A DNA stretch of 64,000 nt, taken from assembly GCA_027972325.1 (NCBI GenBank), contig JAPMOS010000082.1, forward strand, positions 107,723 through 171,722. The letters are read 5' to 3'. Under the pieces are notes generated by a model, which saw only the letters and a list, made by a program, of their open reading frames with translations, ran no database searches and was not told where the DNA came from. Below are positions 7,096-16,463 of this stretch, one piece after another (position 1 is the stretch's first letter; every line of letters begins with the position of its first letter). The translations under genes were made by a program, and so were the position numbers. This DNA comes from Paratrimastix pyriformis (lineage: Eukaryota; Preaxostyla; Paratrimastigidae).

Positions 7096-10073
7096 ATGTT
7101 GATGGTACTTGGATTGGGTGAATTGTTTATTTTCCATGCAGCCTTGAGGGTTGAATCAGAAGCAATGTAGAATACCATTTTATTGTTATTAACTACAGCA
7201 GGTGGCGAAGGAAGGAATGTAACAGAAATCATTTGTTTGATTTCCGCTACAGTTGTTTTCAGCATTTCTATTTCAGCTTTAAGTGATGTGTTTTCATCAG
7301 TCAATGCGTCACAACGGGACTTAAGCTTTTGCATTTCATTTAGCATCATGAAGGGCAGTTTATCTTGTCGAATACCCTCAACAACACCATCTTTATAATA
7401 TACCAATTCAGGGCAGACAGTTTTGCATTCCTCAGCAATCAGTCCATAGCATTTAGTCAGTTTTGTGTCATCTTTAAAGTTGAAGTTGACAGGCCTAAGT
7501 TTATATAGATATGAAGTGTCCTCCATATCAGCAACATTCGTTTTGTACCTAATTGACGATGAAGGAACATGTAATTTTCCCGATGTGTCAATGTATACCT
7601 GAAGTGAATCACCAGTCGATTGGGTTGTAGAACGGATCAGAGGCGAAGTAATACGTGTTTCACCAAAGTTCATGCAGTTTACAGCGCCGGAAGAAATCGT
7701 GACACCATAATTCGAGTTGTTAGCAGTAAAAAAGGCAGAGTCAGTGTCACCATTGATGCTGATTTTATTTCCAGTTGATGTAATTGAAGCGACAGTGTTG
7801 GATTTTCCAGCAATATTTTCGGCACGCCAGATGCTATTTGTTGTAGTGATAAACCCATTCAAATCGCTGACGAGATAGCCATTTACATTTTGTGGAAGAC
7901 GAATTCCAGCAGGAAAAGAAGCAATACCACGTGCAAATAGGGCGCCCGTGTTCGAATTGACAGAGAAATTAGTAATATTGTCACTGTTTTCGAAGAGTAT
8001 GCCACAATTGGAATTGTTATAAGTCCTAAGCCTAAGTGCCTGTCCTGAGAAGTCATATCCAACACATGCAGTAGTCCCATCAAATGAAGTTGTAGCAGAC
8101 AGATAAGCACCCCAAGCATTATCAGCAGTTCCATTGAAGCCAATTTTAAACCCGAGATTTGCGGAAGAAGTGGGCGGGCTAATTTTAGGGGTTGTCAAAT
8201 TACCAGCAGCAGTTAATAGGCCACGAATAAAAGTGGCGCCAGTGGCCGAATTGCATGCAAAGTTGCAGACATTGTTTGAATTTTCGAATATGACACCAGT
8301 ATTAGGGTCGTCATATACACGCACACGAATAGCATTTGACGTACTTGTTGTAGCATTTGAACATGCAGCGCCAGCAGTTCCCTTAAAATCAGCATAACTA
8401 CTTATGTACATTCCCCAATTTGTGCTTGTTGATTCGTACATGGCTATTTTCAATGGAGTGCTTGTGTTTGATGCAAAAAGAGGGGCACAGATTGGATAAC
8501 CGGCAGTGATTTTAGTACCATAAAGAGACAATATATCAGCAGCACCAATAGTGAACACATGATTGGGCGATGTGTCATTTGCATTATAGTCACTATGATA
8601 TTTGATGTTGCCTTTTGACTTGATTGAAAACGTCGTGTTATCACTATTTTCGAATGTAGTGTCAGTCGCATTGACAGTGAAGTTGCCAATTTTGAGCGAT
8701 GTGTTGAGAGGAATAATGCTATCAATAGCCATTGGATTGTTTACTATTAGGTTACCGCCAGAAGTTGTGATTGAATTAGCAGTCAGTGCCAATGGGAATG
8801 CACCAGTGACAACATTACCAGCACTATCAGTTCCGAGTATTTGAGCATCCAGGATTTGAGTAGTTAGGTTGCCATTACACACAATATTACCAGAAGAAGT
8901 GACAGAGTTGCATGTGATTGCAGCAGGTACACTTAATGTCGAACCAGTTGGAGCCACTTTATCAGCGACAACAGTTGCACAATAGATTTTGCTATTTGCA
9001 TCACGTTGAACAATTGTTGAAGGAGCATTTGGAATGGACAAAGAAGCTATTTTGACATCAGTGATTGCACCATCAGTTATATCATCAGTGACGATTTTTG
9101 ACACGGCCAATTCGCCAGTTGCAGTTGAATGGACTACATTTGCAGATGTCATTGTTGGAATAATGACTTTACCAGCATCATTGATTTGGAACAGAGAAGA
9201 TGTACCATTGTTGGTTGTTATATTGAATGTGCTACCACTTTCATTATTATCATTGTCAATATCAATGAATACATTACCATTCGAGTTGATGGCTAAATTG
9301 CCGGTTGTGGATGATTTGAGAGTGCCAGTTAAAACAGTGTTGGCAGTGAGATTGTTCACTTTAGTGTCACCAGTTGTGTTGCGGAGCATAATAGTTGATG
9401 GAATGTTTGCATCAGTTGCAGTTGTTGCAGAGTTGGACACTTTGCCAGCAGTTGTAATAGTACTTAGTTTGGCATCAGTAATAGTTCCATTAGTGATATC
9501 AGAGTTGACAATTGATGAATTAGTCAGGTTCCCAGAGGCATCACTATGAATGACACCAGTAGTTGTGAAGGATGATATTTTGGCAGATGCAGCAGTGACT
9601 TTACCAGAAGTCATAAGGATGCCATTGATTGTCGTGCCATTTCCAGCAGTCATTTCAGAGATTGTGTCAAATTTAGCAGTGGTATTTTCATTTGCAGTGT
9701 TATTTTTCCAACATTGTGAAGCAGCATCATAAATGAGTATTTGTTTATCAACCAGTCCAGTAGCAGTGTCAACATTAGAGAGTTGTCCAATTGACATGTC
9801 CGGTATAGGAGCAGAAGGCAGCACAACATCACCAGTGAATTTCACGAGGCCATTAAATGTCGTTTCGCCATTAACAACGTTTGTTTCGCCATTGATTGTG
9901 ACATTGTTGCCAATCATGGCAGTTCCATCAATTGTGACATTTTTCTTTAATAGAGCGTCACATCTTATTTCAATCGGGTTTTCATTCTGAGTTTCAACAG
10001 CAATTCTGTCATATCCGTAGCTATTTGACAGTGATATCCTGTCAGTAAAAATGATTTTCTTTTGTGGTTCCAT
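7092..10073 (-). CDS. Long fibre-like protein with C-terminal peptidase S74 intramolecular chaperone
   Basis: A 993-residue protein with a short head (about 1-100), a long low-complexity region rich in T, S, N and short beta-type repeats (GNLTNS, ITDGAITD), then two related ~90-residue modules (NWGMYISSY and NAWGAYLSAT followed by RLRTY and FENSDN). The C-terminus has an S74 domain: SSIRYKTNV with the Ser/Lys expected for self-cleavage, then CYGLIAEE and LPFMMLNEM, a coiled coil and a ~45-residue end. S74 domains trimerise phage tail spikes and fibres and then cut themselves off. This is probably a receptor-binding fibre. The modules and the S74 domain are strikingly similar to the fibre of element C (40213-43119). 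Confidence 0.85.
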   Translation of the reverse strand: MEPQKKIIFTDRISLSNSYGYDRIAVETQNENPIEIRCDALLKKNVTIDGTAMIGNNVTINGETNVVNGETTFNGLVKFTGDVVLPSAPIPDMSIGQLSNVDTATGLVDKQILIYDAASQCWKNNTANENTTAKFDTISEMTAGNGTTINGILMTSGKVTAASAKISSFTTTGVIHSDASGNLTNSSIVNSDITNGTITDAKLSTITTAGKVSNSATTATDANIPSTIMLRNTTGDTKVNNLTANTVLTGTLKSSTTGNLAINSNGNVFIDIDNDNNESGSTFNITTNNGTSSLFQINDAGKVIIPTMTSANVVHSTATGELAVSKIVTDDITDGAITDVKIASLSIPNAPSTIVQRDANSKIYCATVVADKVAPTGSTLSVPAAITCNSVTSSGNIVCNGNLTTQILDAQILGTDSAGNVVTGAFPLALTANSITTSGGNLIVNNPMAIDSIIPLNTSLKIGNFTVNATDTTFENSDNTTFSIKSKGNIKYHSDYNANDTSPNHVFTIGAADILSLYGTKITAGYPICAPLFASNTSTPLKIAMYESTSTNWGMYISSYADFKGTAGAACSNATTSTSNAIRVRVYDDPNTGVIFENSNNVCNFACNSATGATFIRGLLTAAGNLTTPKISPPTSSANLGFKIGFNGTADNAWGAYLSATTSFDGTTACVGYDFSGQALRLRTYNNSNCGILFENSDNITNFSVNSNTGALFARGIASFPAGIRLPQNVNGYLVSDLNGFITTTNSIWRAENIAGKSNTVASITSTGNKISINGDTDSAFFTANNSNYGVTISSGAVNCMNFGETRITSPLIRSTTQSTGDSLQVYIDTSGKLHVPSSSIRYKTNVADMEDTSYLYKLRPVNFNFKDDTKLTKCYGLIAEECKTVCPELVYYKDGVVEGIRQDKLPFMMLNEMQKLKSRCDALTDENTSLKAEIEMLKTTVAEIKQMISVTFLPSPPAVVNNNKMVFYIASDSTLKAAWKINNSPNPSTINI

Positions 10074-10128
10074 CTATAATACCACAGTAGAAAAATAGGA
10101 AAACATGAAAAGATGAAAGGTTAATGCT

Positions 10129-10536
10129 TTAGAACTTAGAGAGAATGAATGGGCGTATCATGTCGCCACCAATAACAGAGCAAATGACACCTACATAACG
10201 GTTGAGAACGCTTGTATCAAGTTTGTTTCCAAAAGCAAAACGAAGTGCCAGATATACAGCCATTGCCATTCCACCATCAATTAGTGCATTCTTTAGCATT
10301 AGAGTGTCGAAAGTAATGCCAGTCATGAGGTCTTTGCCATCAATTAGATTTTGTAGAATAGGAGCCACAATAGTGAGCCCACCAGCACCAGCTAAACCAA
10401 CATTGAGATAATCAGCATAATCGCTACGTAGTGAAAGGGTTTTTGTGATGAGCCAATACAGTGATATTCCACTTATTGATTTGATTGTGATATCTTTGAG
10501 GTCAATAGCAGCTTTAACATCGGTAGTAGTAGCCAT
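10129..10536 (-). CDS. Small multi-pass membrane protein
   Basis: Start MATTTDVKAA is preferred over an in-frame ATG 7 codons upstream (10557); both are possible. The ~135 residues hold several hydrophobic stretches, including LNVGLAGAGGLTIVAPI, MAMAVYLALRFAFG and VGVICSVIGGDMI, so three to four membrane passes are plausible. It sits between fibre and structural-type genes on the same strand. Element B has a 63-residue protein with two similar Gly/Ala-rich helices beside its ATPase (50257-50448), a possible counterpart. Membrane proteins in a capsid-forming element suggest an internal membrane or envelope; inference only. Confidence 0.6.
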   Translation of the reverse strand: MATTTDVKAAIDLKDITIKSISGISLYWLITKTLSLRSDYADYLNVGLAGAGGLTIVAPILQNLIDGKDLMTGITFDTLMLKNALIDGGMAMAVYLALRFAFGNKLDTSVLNRYVGVICSVIGGDMIRPFILSKF

Positions 10537-10606
10537 GAATGATTTAATACTATTCATGGAGAAAAAAATTGAGCAAATTATGAGAAGAAGACGTATTTAG
10601 TAGTGA

Positions 10607-11620
10607 CTAAAAGAAGACATCCGATTCCGACGTAGCAGAATGCGGCAACACGGTTGGCGGCGCAGGCGAGTTTTTTTGGACGGATTCGAGCGTTTCTTTA
10701 GCCTTTACAACAACAGATTTGGCGGATTTCATGTTAGCACTTATTTGTCCAATCATGTTGCCACCGAGCAGCATCATCAGTTGATATTTGGGTTGCATCA
10801 GCTTTGATTGGAGGAGTGCATCCATGTCGCCATTTTTCATCATTTCATCAAGGCATTTTTGTATATCGCCACGTGAAGATTCAAGTGTGTCACGATAACC
10901 ATGAAGGTATTTAGGAATTACCTTTTCGGTTATTTCAGCAGTCTGTAGGAGCATATCAGTGACATGTTTGCTACTATGGAATGATTCGTCCATTTTAGCA
11001 TCAACCACTTTAAACAAATCTATTTTGAATTGCATCAGTTCATCATCCGACATGGCAGCGAAGAATGCCACATTGTATTTATCTTTATCCATGCCAAGTT
11101 GATTGGTTAAGACAAGCAGTTCATTGATGTCATTTTCGCGCTTTTGTGATATCTTTGGATTCTTTGGAGGCTTTGGGAAATGAATGGCACGTGGGGCTTT
11201 AGGGCGTGATTTAAGTGCCTGTTTAGCCATTTCCTGTTGTTGTTCGAATTCATCAATAGCCTGTTGCATCAATTTTTGTTCAGTTGCAACCTGTTCTTTC
11301 GTCTTAAAGACAATTTTACCATCAGGTATTTCATTGCGAAGTTGGTCTTTACGAAGCAGGAAGTCCATGTTATTAATCAATTCATCTGGAGGCATTGAAT
11401 CATCTTTTGCGTCATCCTTTTCATCTTTTGCATCATTGCTATTATCATCACTGTTATCATCACTGTTATCATCATTGCTGTTATCATCATTGCTGTTATC
11501 ATCATCGCTATTATCATCACTATTATCATCACCTACAGGTATTGATATTTCACTACATGATGACACAAATGATTGCATATCGTCATCATCACCATTGAAA
11601 TCAAGTGAGCCAAATGACAT
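10607..11620 (-). CDS. Asp/Ser-rich conserved protein, divergent partner of the packaging ATPase
   Basis: A 337-residue protein. Residues ~10-75 are acidic DDNSDD repeats; the remainder is helical, with the conserved core NQLGMDKDKYNVAFFAAMSD and a C-terminal segment (KLMQPKYQLMMLLGGNMIG). The core aligns by eye with the C-terminal half of the zinc-finger protein of element B (51257-52168) around LGI-M-D-EL, DVLTDTYI and TRLLAVTMASVVSG. Both genes sit back-to-back with a packaging ATPase. It may correspond to a conserved PLV protein of unknown role (the Tlr6F family came to mind), but I cannot confirm that. An interrupted copy flanks element A. Confidence 0.7.
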   Translation of the reverse strand: MSFGSLDFNGDDDDMQSFVSSCSEISIPVGDDNSDDNSDDDNSNDDNSNDDNSDDNSDDNSNDAKDEKDDAKDDSMPPDELINNMDFLLRKDQLRNEIPDGKIVFKTKEQVATEQKLMQQAIDEFEQQQEMAKQALKSRPKAPRAIHFPKPPKNPKISQKRENDINELLVLTNQLGMDKDKYNVAFFAAMSDDELMQFKIDLFKVVDAKMDESFHSSKHVTDMLLQTAEITEKVIPKYLHGYRDTLESSRGDIQKCLDEMMKNGDMDALLQSKLMQPKYQLMMLLGGNMIGQISANMKSAKSVVVKAKETLESVQKNSPAPPTVLPHSATSESDVFF

Positions 11621-11669
11621 CCTGTGTTAACTAATATAGTTCATGCACAAAATATTTTTTTTCTTAATA

Positions 11670-11689
11670 GACTATAGTTAGAATCCACA
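11670..11689 (+). promoter_or_regulatory. CTATAGTTAG promoter-like motif before ATPase gene (inner copy)
   Basis: Same motif and spacing as at 4281-4300. It lies in the ~70-bp divergent intergenic region that separates the structural-type gene (minus) from the ATPase (plus). Confidence 0.4.
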
Positions 11690-12673
11690 ATGTCAGACAA
11701 AAGTGATAATGAAAGTGATACAGTTAAGAAGGTATTCAAATGCGCAGAATGTGGCAAGGAATATAAAAGCGAGAAATGGTTGAAGAAGCACAAGTGTGCA
11801 GATGTGAAAGAGAAGAAAGAGAAGAAGGAGAAGAAAGAGAAGAAAGAGAAGAAGGAGAAGAAAGAGAAGAAGGAGAAGAAAGAGAAGAAAGAAGAGGAAG
11901 TGGTTGAAGATGAAGATGTAGACAGCCCAGTGGAACAAAAGCAGATTGTTTTCATTCCACCAGAGACAAAAGATGATGATGCCAATATTGTTGAGATAAA
12001 TGGCATCAAGATGCCGAAGTTTGACACATCCGAAATAGTAGATAGGTTCAAAAACAAGAAAGAGCCATTCATATCATTGCATTACGGTATGAAGGAAAGT
12101 GGAAAAACAACATCAGTTTTGTCAATCATCAAGAAGATACGCAGTGAAATTGATAAGATATACCTTTTCACAGTGGCACAAGACAATAAAGACAGATATC
12201 AGAAAGAGTTAGGCAATATCCCAGATGACCAATGCTTTGGAGGCTTTGATAATGAAGACACACCACTATTTATCAAGAAGCTAATCAAGTTCCAAGAGAA
12301 GACTAAAGGCAAGAAGACAGTTCTATTAATATTTGATGATATATTGGATGGAAGCAATAAACTACATCAGAGCGGCATATTGGGCAGTCTATTTTGCAAT
12401 CACAGGCGGTACAACATATCAGTCATATTAACCACACAAATACCAACAGGTATATCCCCAAGAACCAGGCAGAACACCAACTATTGCTTTGTGCATTACA
12501 GCAAGAATGAAATGGTAAAAGACATCATTTATCATGATTACATGTCCTGTATGAAGAAGTCAGACTTTGCAGAGCTATTTGAGAAGGTAACGGCAGACCA
12601 TAACATATTGGTAATTAAGCCATTGCTACACGACAATTACCTGAACCTTTACAATGCTTTTTGGAAGAAATAA
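11690..12673 (+). CDS. C2H2-finger + A32-like genome packaging ATPase (inner copy)
   Basis: 327 residues with the same build as the outer copy: C2H2 finger at ~16-37, expanded KEK repeat, Walker A GMKESGKT, Walker B LLIFDDIL and a sensor-like ILTTQIP. It would translocate the DNA genome into the procapsid. The KEK tract is longer than in the outer copy by two units. The finger is expected to bind DNA or a partner; its attachment to the ATPase differs from element B. Confidence 0.87.
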   Translation: MSDKSDNESDTVKKVFKCAECGKEYKSEKWLKKHKCADVKEKKEKKEKKEKKEKKEKKEKKEKKEKKEEEVVEDEDVDSPVEQKQIVFIPPETKDDDANIVEINGIKMPKFDTSEIVDRFKNKKEPFISLHYGMKESGKTTSVLSIIKKIRSEIDKIYLFTVAQDNKDRYQKELGNIPDDQCFGGFDNEDTPLFIKKLIKFQEKTKGKKTVLLIFDDILDGSNKLHQSGILGSLFCNHRRYNISVILTTQIPTGISPRTRQNTNYCFVHYSKNEMVKDIIYHDYMSCMKKSDFAELFEKVTADHNILVIKPLLHDNYLNLYNAFWKK

Positions 12674-12694
12674 TAATCTAATCATATAATAATC

Positions 12695-12973
12695 ATGGAC
12701 GTTATGCATGTAGTGGAGAAGCTTATGAGCCAGATAAGGGAATTTGATAACATGCGACATGAGAACATCAGACTGAAGTATATAGTCAAGTGTATAGCAT
12801 CATTAGCAGTCACAGGCGACATTAATGAAGAGCTATTGAATGTTATGCATAATGAGTTATCATCGAGTGAAGTGAAGTCAATCACAATTGGTGCATCACA
12901 TGAACTATACAGAGCTAAAGTGAAGGCAGCGGAGAGACACAGAGATGATGTGAAGTTCACATCATCCGAATGA
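12695..12973 (+). CDS. Small conserved helical protein between ATPase and capsid genes (inner copy)
   Basis: 92 residues, differing from the outer copy (5288-5566) at two positions. It is rich in charged residues with no cysteines or membrane segment. Placed between ATPase and capsid genes in both copies, so a packaging or assembly role is plausible; no known domain seen. Confidence 0.7.
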   Translation: MDVMHVVEKLMSQIREFDNMRHENIRLKYIVKCIASLAVTGDINEELLNVMHNELSSSEVKSITIGASHELYRAKVKAAERHRDDVKFTSSE

Positions 12974-13030
12974 ATAGTGCACTAATTTCATCCCTATTTT
13001 TTTTATCATGGTATAATATTAATTATTACC

Positions 13031-14239
13031 ATGGCAACGTCGATTATCCTAAAGTCACACACTACACAGAATTCAGATTTGGAACGGAATGCAATCAAAA
13101 TCAATGAGTTTACTGATGATAAGACAACCAAGATAAGGAAGCCAAAGATTGTAACAGACCCAGTTGTTATCAAGCCAAATCGTCAGATATCATTTGGCAG
13201 TGTCGCGCAGTTCGACATCAATAAGTACAGTGGATTGGTATCCGGTAATGATATACATCTACACATTACTATTGGAGCTACTACAGCATCAGCCGGCACG
13301 GTGAGTTATGTTGGTGGATATCTAATGAAGCTTATTAAGACCATCAAGTTCAAGCATCAAGGCCGGGAAATATACAAATTAGATAATGCGGGAATATATC
13401 AATATTACCAGCGAGCCATCCATGAACGCAAATCACTAATGATGCAAAATGCACGAATAGGCGCAACAGGTACTGACATTGACCCAGCAATTCAACAAGA
13501 AGGGCTGATATACATTCCGAATCCATTCATCGACTTTAACCCACTACGGTTGGATATCCTACAAGGCAATCCCTATTATGAAGTGGAAATTGCTCCGCTA
13601 TCAGAAATAGCATCATCATCAACAGCAGGCGCATCATTATCCAACACATTCATAGATGTTGAATTGGTATGCAACTATATGACAATGCATGAAGATGATA
13701 AGAGGGCTATACTACAGAGCAGTATGGATGCAAGTGGGATTGCCACAGTGCAGAATGAATTTGTCGACAGCACTAAGTATTTAGTATCAGCAGGTTCAAC
13801 ATCTATCACATGCGATTTACCTTTTGACGAAGTAGAATATTTATCCATGTACCTATCAGATGACACTACAGGGGCGCCATTCACAGGAACCCCATATATC
13901 CAAGAATATCACATATCAGTTGACAACAAGAACTATCCCGACACAGCAATAAGTATCAAATCACAAGAATTCCAACAGATGATGTATTTCCGGAAGGCAT
14001 TTGATAAGTACATTACAACCCTACGCTTTTCCGGGTTACCAAGCAAGGATGATGATATTGAATCATATGGCAATGTGTATGGTACCATGGTGCTAAAAGA
14101 GTATTCCAACCCCAAATTGGTTGTGAATTTCACTCAGGCATTGCCACACAATAGCACACTTAACGTGTTTGCTTATGGACGAGCATGGTATCGTTACAAT
14201 TCAAAATTGGGTACCATGACTGTAGAACACAAGAACTGA
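13031..14239 (+). CDS. Probable major capsid protein
   Basis: 402 residues, beta-rich, with a conserved stretch (GGYLMKLIKTIKFKHQGREI) that aligns by eye with the 418-residue protein of element B (GYALTLLQRIQFLTNGEQL). Both have the following helix-rich YYQRAIHERKSL / CRATPQERSKI region and an IPNPFIDF / IPLFHVAPF stretch. Size and position after the packaging ATPase fit a double jelly-roll capsid protein of a PLV. This is the intact counterpart of the gene that the element itself interrupts (5624-5657 plus 28888-30057), which is ~98% identical. A fold prediction is needed for certainty. Confidence 0.72.
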   Translation: MATSIILKSHTTQNSDLERNAIKINEFTDDKTTKIRKPKIVTDPVVIKPNRQISFGSVAQFDINKYSGLVSGNDIHLHITIGATTASAGTVSYVGGYLMKLIKTIKFKHQGREIYKLDNAGIYQYYQRAIHERKSLMMQNARIGATGTDIDPAIQQEGLIYIPNPFIDFNPLRLDILQGNPYYEVEIAPLSEIASSSTAGASLSNTFIDVELVCNYMTMHEDDKRAILQSSMDASGIATVQNEFVDSTKYLVSAGSTSITCDLPFDEVEYLSMYLSDDTTGAPFTGTPYIQEYHISVDNKNYPDTAISIKSQEFQQMMYFRKAFDKYITTLRFSGLPSKDDDIESYGNVYGTMVLKEYSNPKLVVNFTQALPHNSTLNVFAYGRAWYRYNSKLGTMTVEHKN

Positions 14240-14320
14240 GTGATTTGAAGCACTGTAACCCTTTAGTTAACTTAGAAAACATGTAGGAATGAATAAAAAG
14301 GTACCCCTTAAGTTTCCCCA

Positions 14321-14829
14321 CTTTTGACATGAGATATCACATTTTGACATGACTTTGAAGCAACATGACAGTACCACATCTGAGCATGAAAAGTCATTGT
14401 TTTCCATGTTTATAATCAGCCTGGACACTTAGATTTGGTGTCCCGGCAGTAGTTCGGATAAAAGGATGAAGTTCAGTTTGTAGAGAAATTGAATGGCGAA
14501 AACATTGCACAGCCCCGTGCACATTCGTCCGTTGTCAGATTTCTTAGAAAAAGTCGAGCGGTACTATTCATATCATGTAGATTCCGAATCGTATTATATG
14601 TGAAAACCAATTATTGATATTTCATGAAATGGCACGTTGTACGGACACTTTTGGTGAAATTTGCTAAGTCAACCCAACACATGATAAAACTAAGGTAGCA
14701 TCATAACCAAGCGAAAACAAGCCAAATACCAACATTGGAGTCCACAACTATTCATAAAGACCTATTAGAATATGTTGTCAGATTGGTTATGTCGTCAGTC
14801 TGTCAAAATGTGATATCTCATGTCAAAAG
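14321..14829. mobile_element. MITE-like insertion with ~32-bp terminal inverted repeats
   Basis: CTTTTGACATGAGATATCAC at 14321 reappears reverse-complemented at about 14797-14829, giving inverted repeats of ~32 bp with few mismatches around ~510 bp without a gene. The equivalent gap in the outer element (30058-30119) is only ~60 bp, so most of this spacer is extra. No clear target duplication was found. It most likely is a non-autonomous transposon inside the inner element. Confidence 0.6.
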
Positions 14830-14858
14830 GTAATGTCCACAGATGGAACTTTTTATGC

Positions 14859-15224
14859 ATGATTTGTATTAAACACATCATGTATATCGTATTAAACCTG
14901 AAATCAACACAGAAGTCAGTCACATTGAACCAATGGGTAAACAAAAGTCCCACTTTTCTGACATTGACAGCAACTAATGTGGACACTAATTCGACAACGC
15001 GAAACAACTACTATATTGTTATCAAAGGACTCTATACAGACCAAATAGTCAGTAATGTGACAAGTGAAGCCGCAATACCAGTACCTGTTGGAAGTGACAA
15101 TAAAATGATGGATTTGTCCCCAGCATCAACATTGACAAGGACATATCAATATGTCATTATGGATGAAACAGGACAACCAACAACTGATGAAGTGACTGTC
15201 AATATGTTGTTTAAAGTGGATTAA
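14859..15224 (+). CDS. Small beta-rich protein after capsid gene (possible minor capsid or cement protein)
   Basis: 121 residues from the first ATG conserved in both copies (the other copy is 30120-30485). A later in-frame ATG (MYIVLNL, 14880) is also possible. An upstream in-frame ATG at 14820 lies inside the MITE repeat and is not conserved. The sequence is rich in T, V, N and short beta strands (YYIVIKGLYTD, TYQYVIMDETG). It follows the capsid gene and is almost identical in both elements, which suits a structural protein. No family recognised. Confidence 0.6.
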   Translation: MICIKHIMYIVLNLKSTQKSVTLNQWVNKSPTFLTLTATNVDTNSTTRNNYYIVIKGLYTDQIVSNVTSEAAIPVPVGSDNKMMDLSPASTLTRTYQYVIMDETGQPTTDEVTVNMLFKVD

Positions 15225-15562
15225 GCTTTTGTAAGCTGATGTAGAACAAGTTTAATGCCATTTCCCAAGTCTTTTGTGAAATATGTGCCATCTTTTGTGA
15301 CCTCTCTAATTCTGTATCTGAAGACAGTCTGTGTCTTATGAACACGCTTTAATGGTACCAATTTATGCTTTTTCAACCATGTCCGACATTGATTTGGCTT
15401 AAATTTGGCTATTTCAAATAGCACTGTGACGATATGGAACTTATCATCAGGTGACTGTGTTGCAGCAAGTGGTGGTGCATCATCGGCAATCATTTCTCTC
15501 ATGTGTAATGTAATATAATAGACAGTGGAAAAATTACTACTGTCCATTTTTTTCTCCATCAA
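15221..15562 (-). CDS. Small conserved viral-type protein (WLKKH family), function unknown
   Basis: 113 residues. The C-terminal ~70 contain CRTWLKKHKLVPLKRVHK and FRYRI...FTKDLGNGIKL, a pattern I associate with short proteins common in large DNA viruses and phages without assigned function. The outer element has a shorter homolog (30482-30706) conserving this half only. Its stop overlaps the preceding gene's stop by 4 nt (convergent). It starts near the divergent gene at 15578. Confidence 0.6.
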   Translation of the reverse strand: MMEKKMDSSNFSTVYYITLHMREMIADDAPPLAATQSPDDKFHIVTVLFEIAKFKPNQCRTWLKKHKLVPLKRVHKTQTVFRYRIREVTKDGTYFTKDLGNGIKLVLHQLTKA

Positions 15563-15577
15563 TTATATTAGAAACCA

Positions 15578-16366
15578 ATGCCTCAAAGAAAACGTTCGAC
15601 ACGTACATCAGGCGAAACCACTCCACGTGGTTCAGCATGGACAAAAAAAGCGGACTATATTGTGAAAGCCATGGCAAAACAGATGGGTGGTGGAAATGCC
15701 ATCATTGACAACTTGCAACAAAACAATAAAACAGGTGGGTTGCTTAATCCGGAACAGATGTACATCACGCAGCCGGAAATGAAGGCAAATGAAGATTTCG
15801 AACTTGGACCATATCGTTTCTACAGAACGGGTGATACTTACTGGGCCCTTGCATTACAAGCACATCCTTATGATGCAGGAAAAGAGAAAAGAACAGTACA
15901 CGAACTTATTGGACGTTCAGTGGCAGCATTTGAACAGGTTCCAATCGATGAAGCCGTATTTAGAAGGGCAAAACGGATGCATCAGGAAGCACCTAAAATC
16001 ACACAGCCATTTTATGCAAAGGCGCAGGAAAATGAGGTAGCACTTAGATATACAGCCCTTGTTGCACAGTATAAGGAATGTCAGGAAACCTTGCCGGAAT
16101 TTGTGAAAAGATACGGAGCGCAATCGAAAATAGTTGAGGGACTTAGAAAGGAGATGACAGAACTCGCCATTGCAATACAGGAAATGAATGCCAATGAGGA
16201 TGCAGGTGCAGACCTTGCTAAACTATTCCAATCCAATCTTGCCGCCGAGGCCAACATCCTTAACCGGATTATTCCTAAGAGAGAGGCAGTCACCGTGGAC
16301 GCTGCAAAGAAAAAGTTTACAGCGTTTGGATGGATGGGCGTCCCATTAGCACCTCCACCAAAGTAA
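15578..16366 (+). CDS. Variable structural-type protein (TQPEMKANEDFELGP family)
   Basis: 262 residues with a basic N-terminus (KKRSTRTSG-type), the core ITQPEMKANEDFELGPYRFY, a second conserved block ITQPFYAKAQ, and a helical C-terminus. Its counterpart in the outer element (31010-31831, 273 residues) shares only about half of its residues by eye. The genes on either side are ~97% identical between the two elements, so this gene lies in an exchanged or fast-evolving block. Function unknown; a host-interaction or internal virion protein would fit. Confidence 0.65.
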   Translation: MPQRKRSTRTSGETTPRGSAWTKKADYIVKAMAKQMGGGNAIIDNLQQNNKTGGLLNPEQMYITQPEMKANEDFELGPYRFYRTGDTYWALALQAHPYDAGKEKRTVHELIGRSVAAFEQVPIDEAVFRRAKRMHQEAPKITQPFYAKAQENEVALRYTALVAQYKECQETLPEFVKRYGAQSKIVEGLRKEMTELAIAIQEMNANEDAGADLAKLFQSNLAAEANILNRIIPKREAVTVDAAKKKFTAFGWMGVPLAPPPK

Positions 16367-16463
16367 ATCCATAAAAGCATGACTATATCCGCATTTTCAT
16401 TCCAATTCCCTATTTATATCTAAATAGATATGAATAGACAGAAAAAAACAGTCGGATTGCATC

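Noticed and set aside
8134-9990. Series of plus-strand hydrophobic frames opposite the fibre gene
   Set aside because: Complement of T/S/N-rich beta repeats gives Val/Leu-rich shadows; the minus-strand frame is continuous and has an S74 domain.
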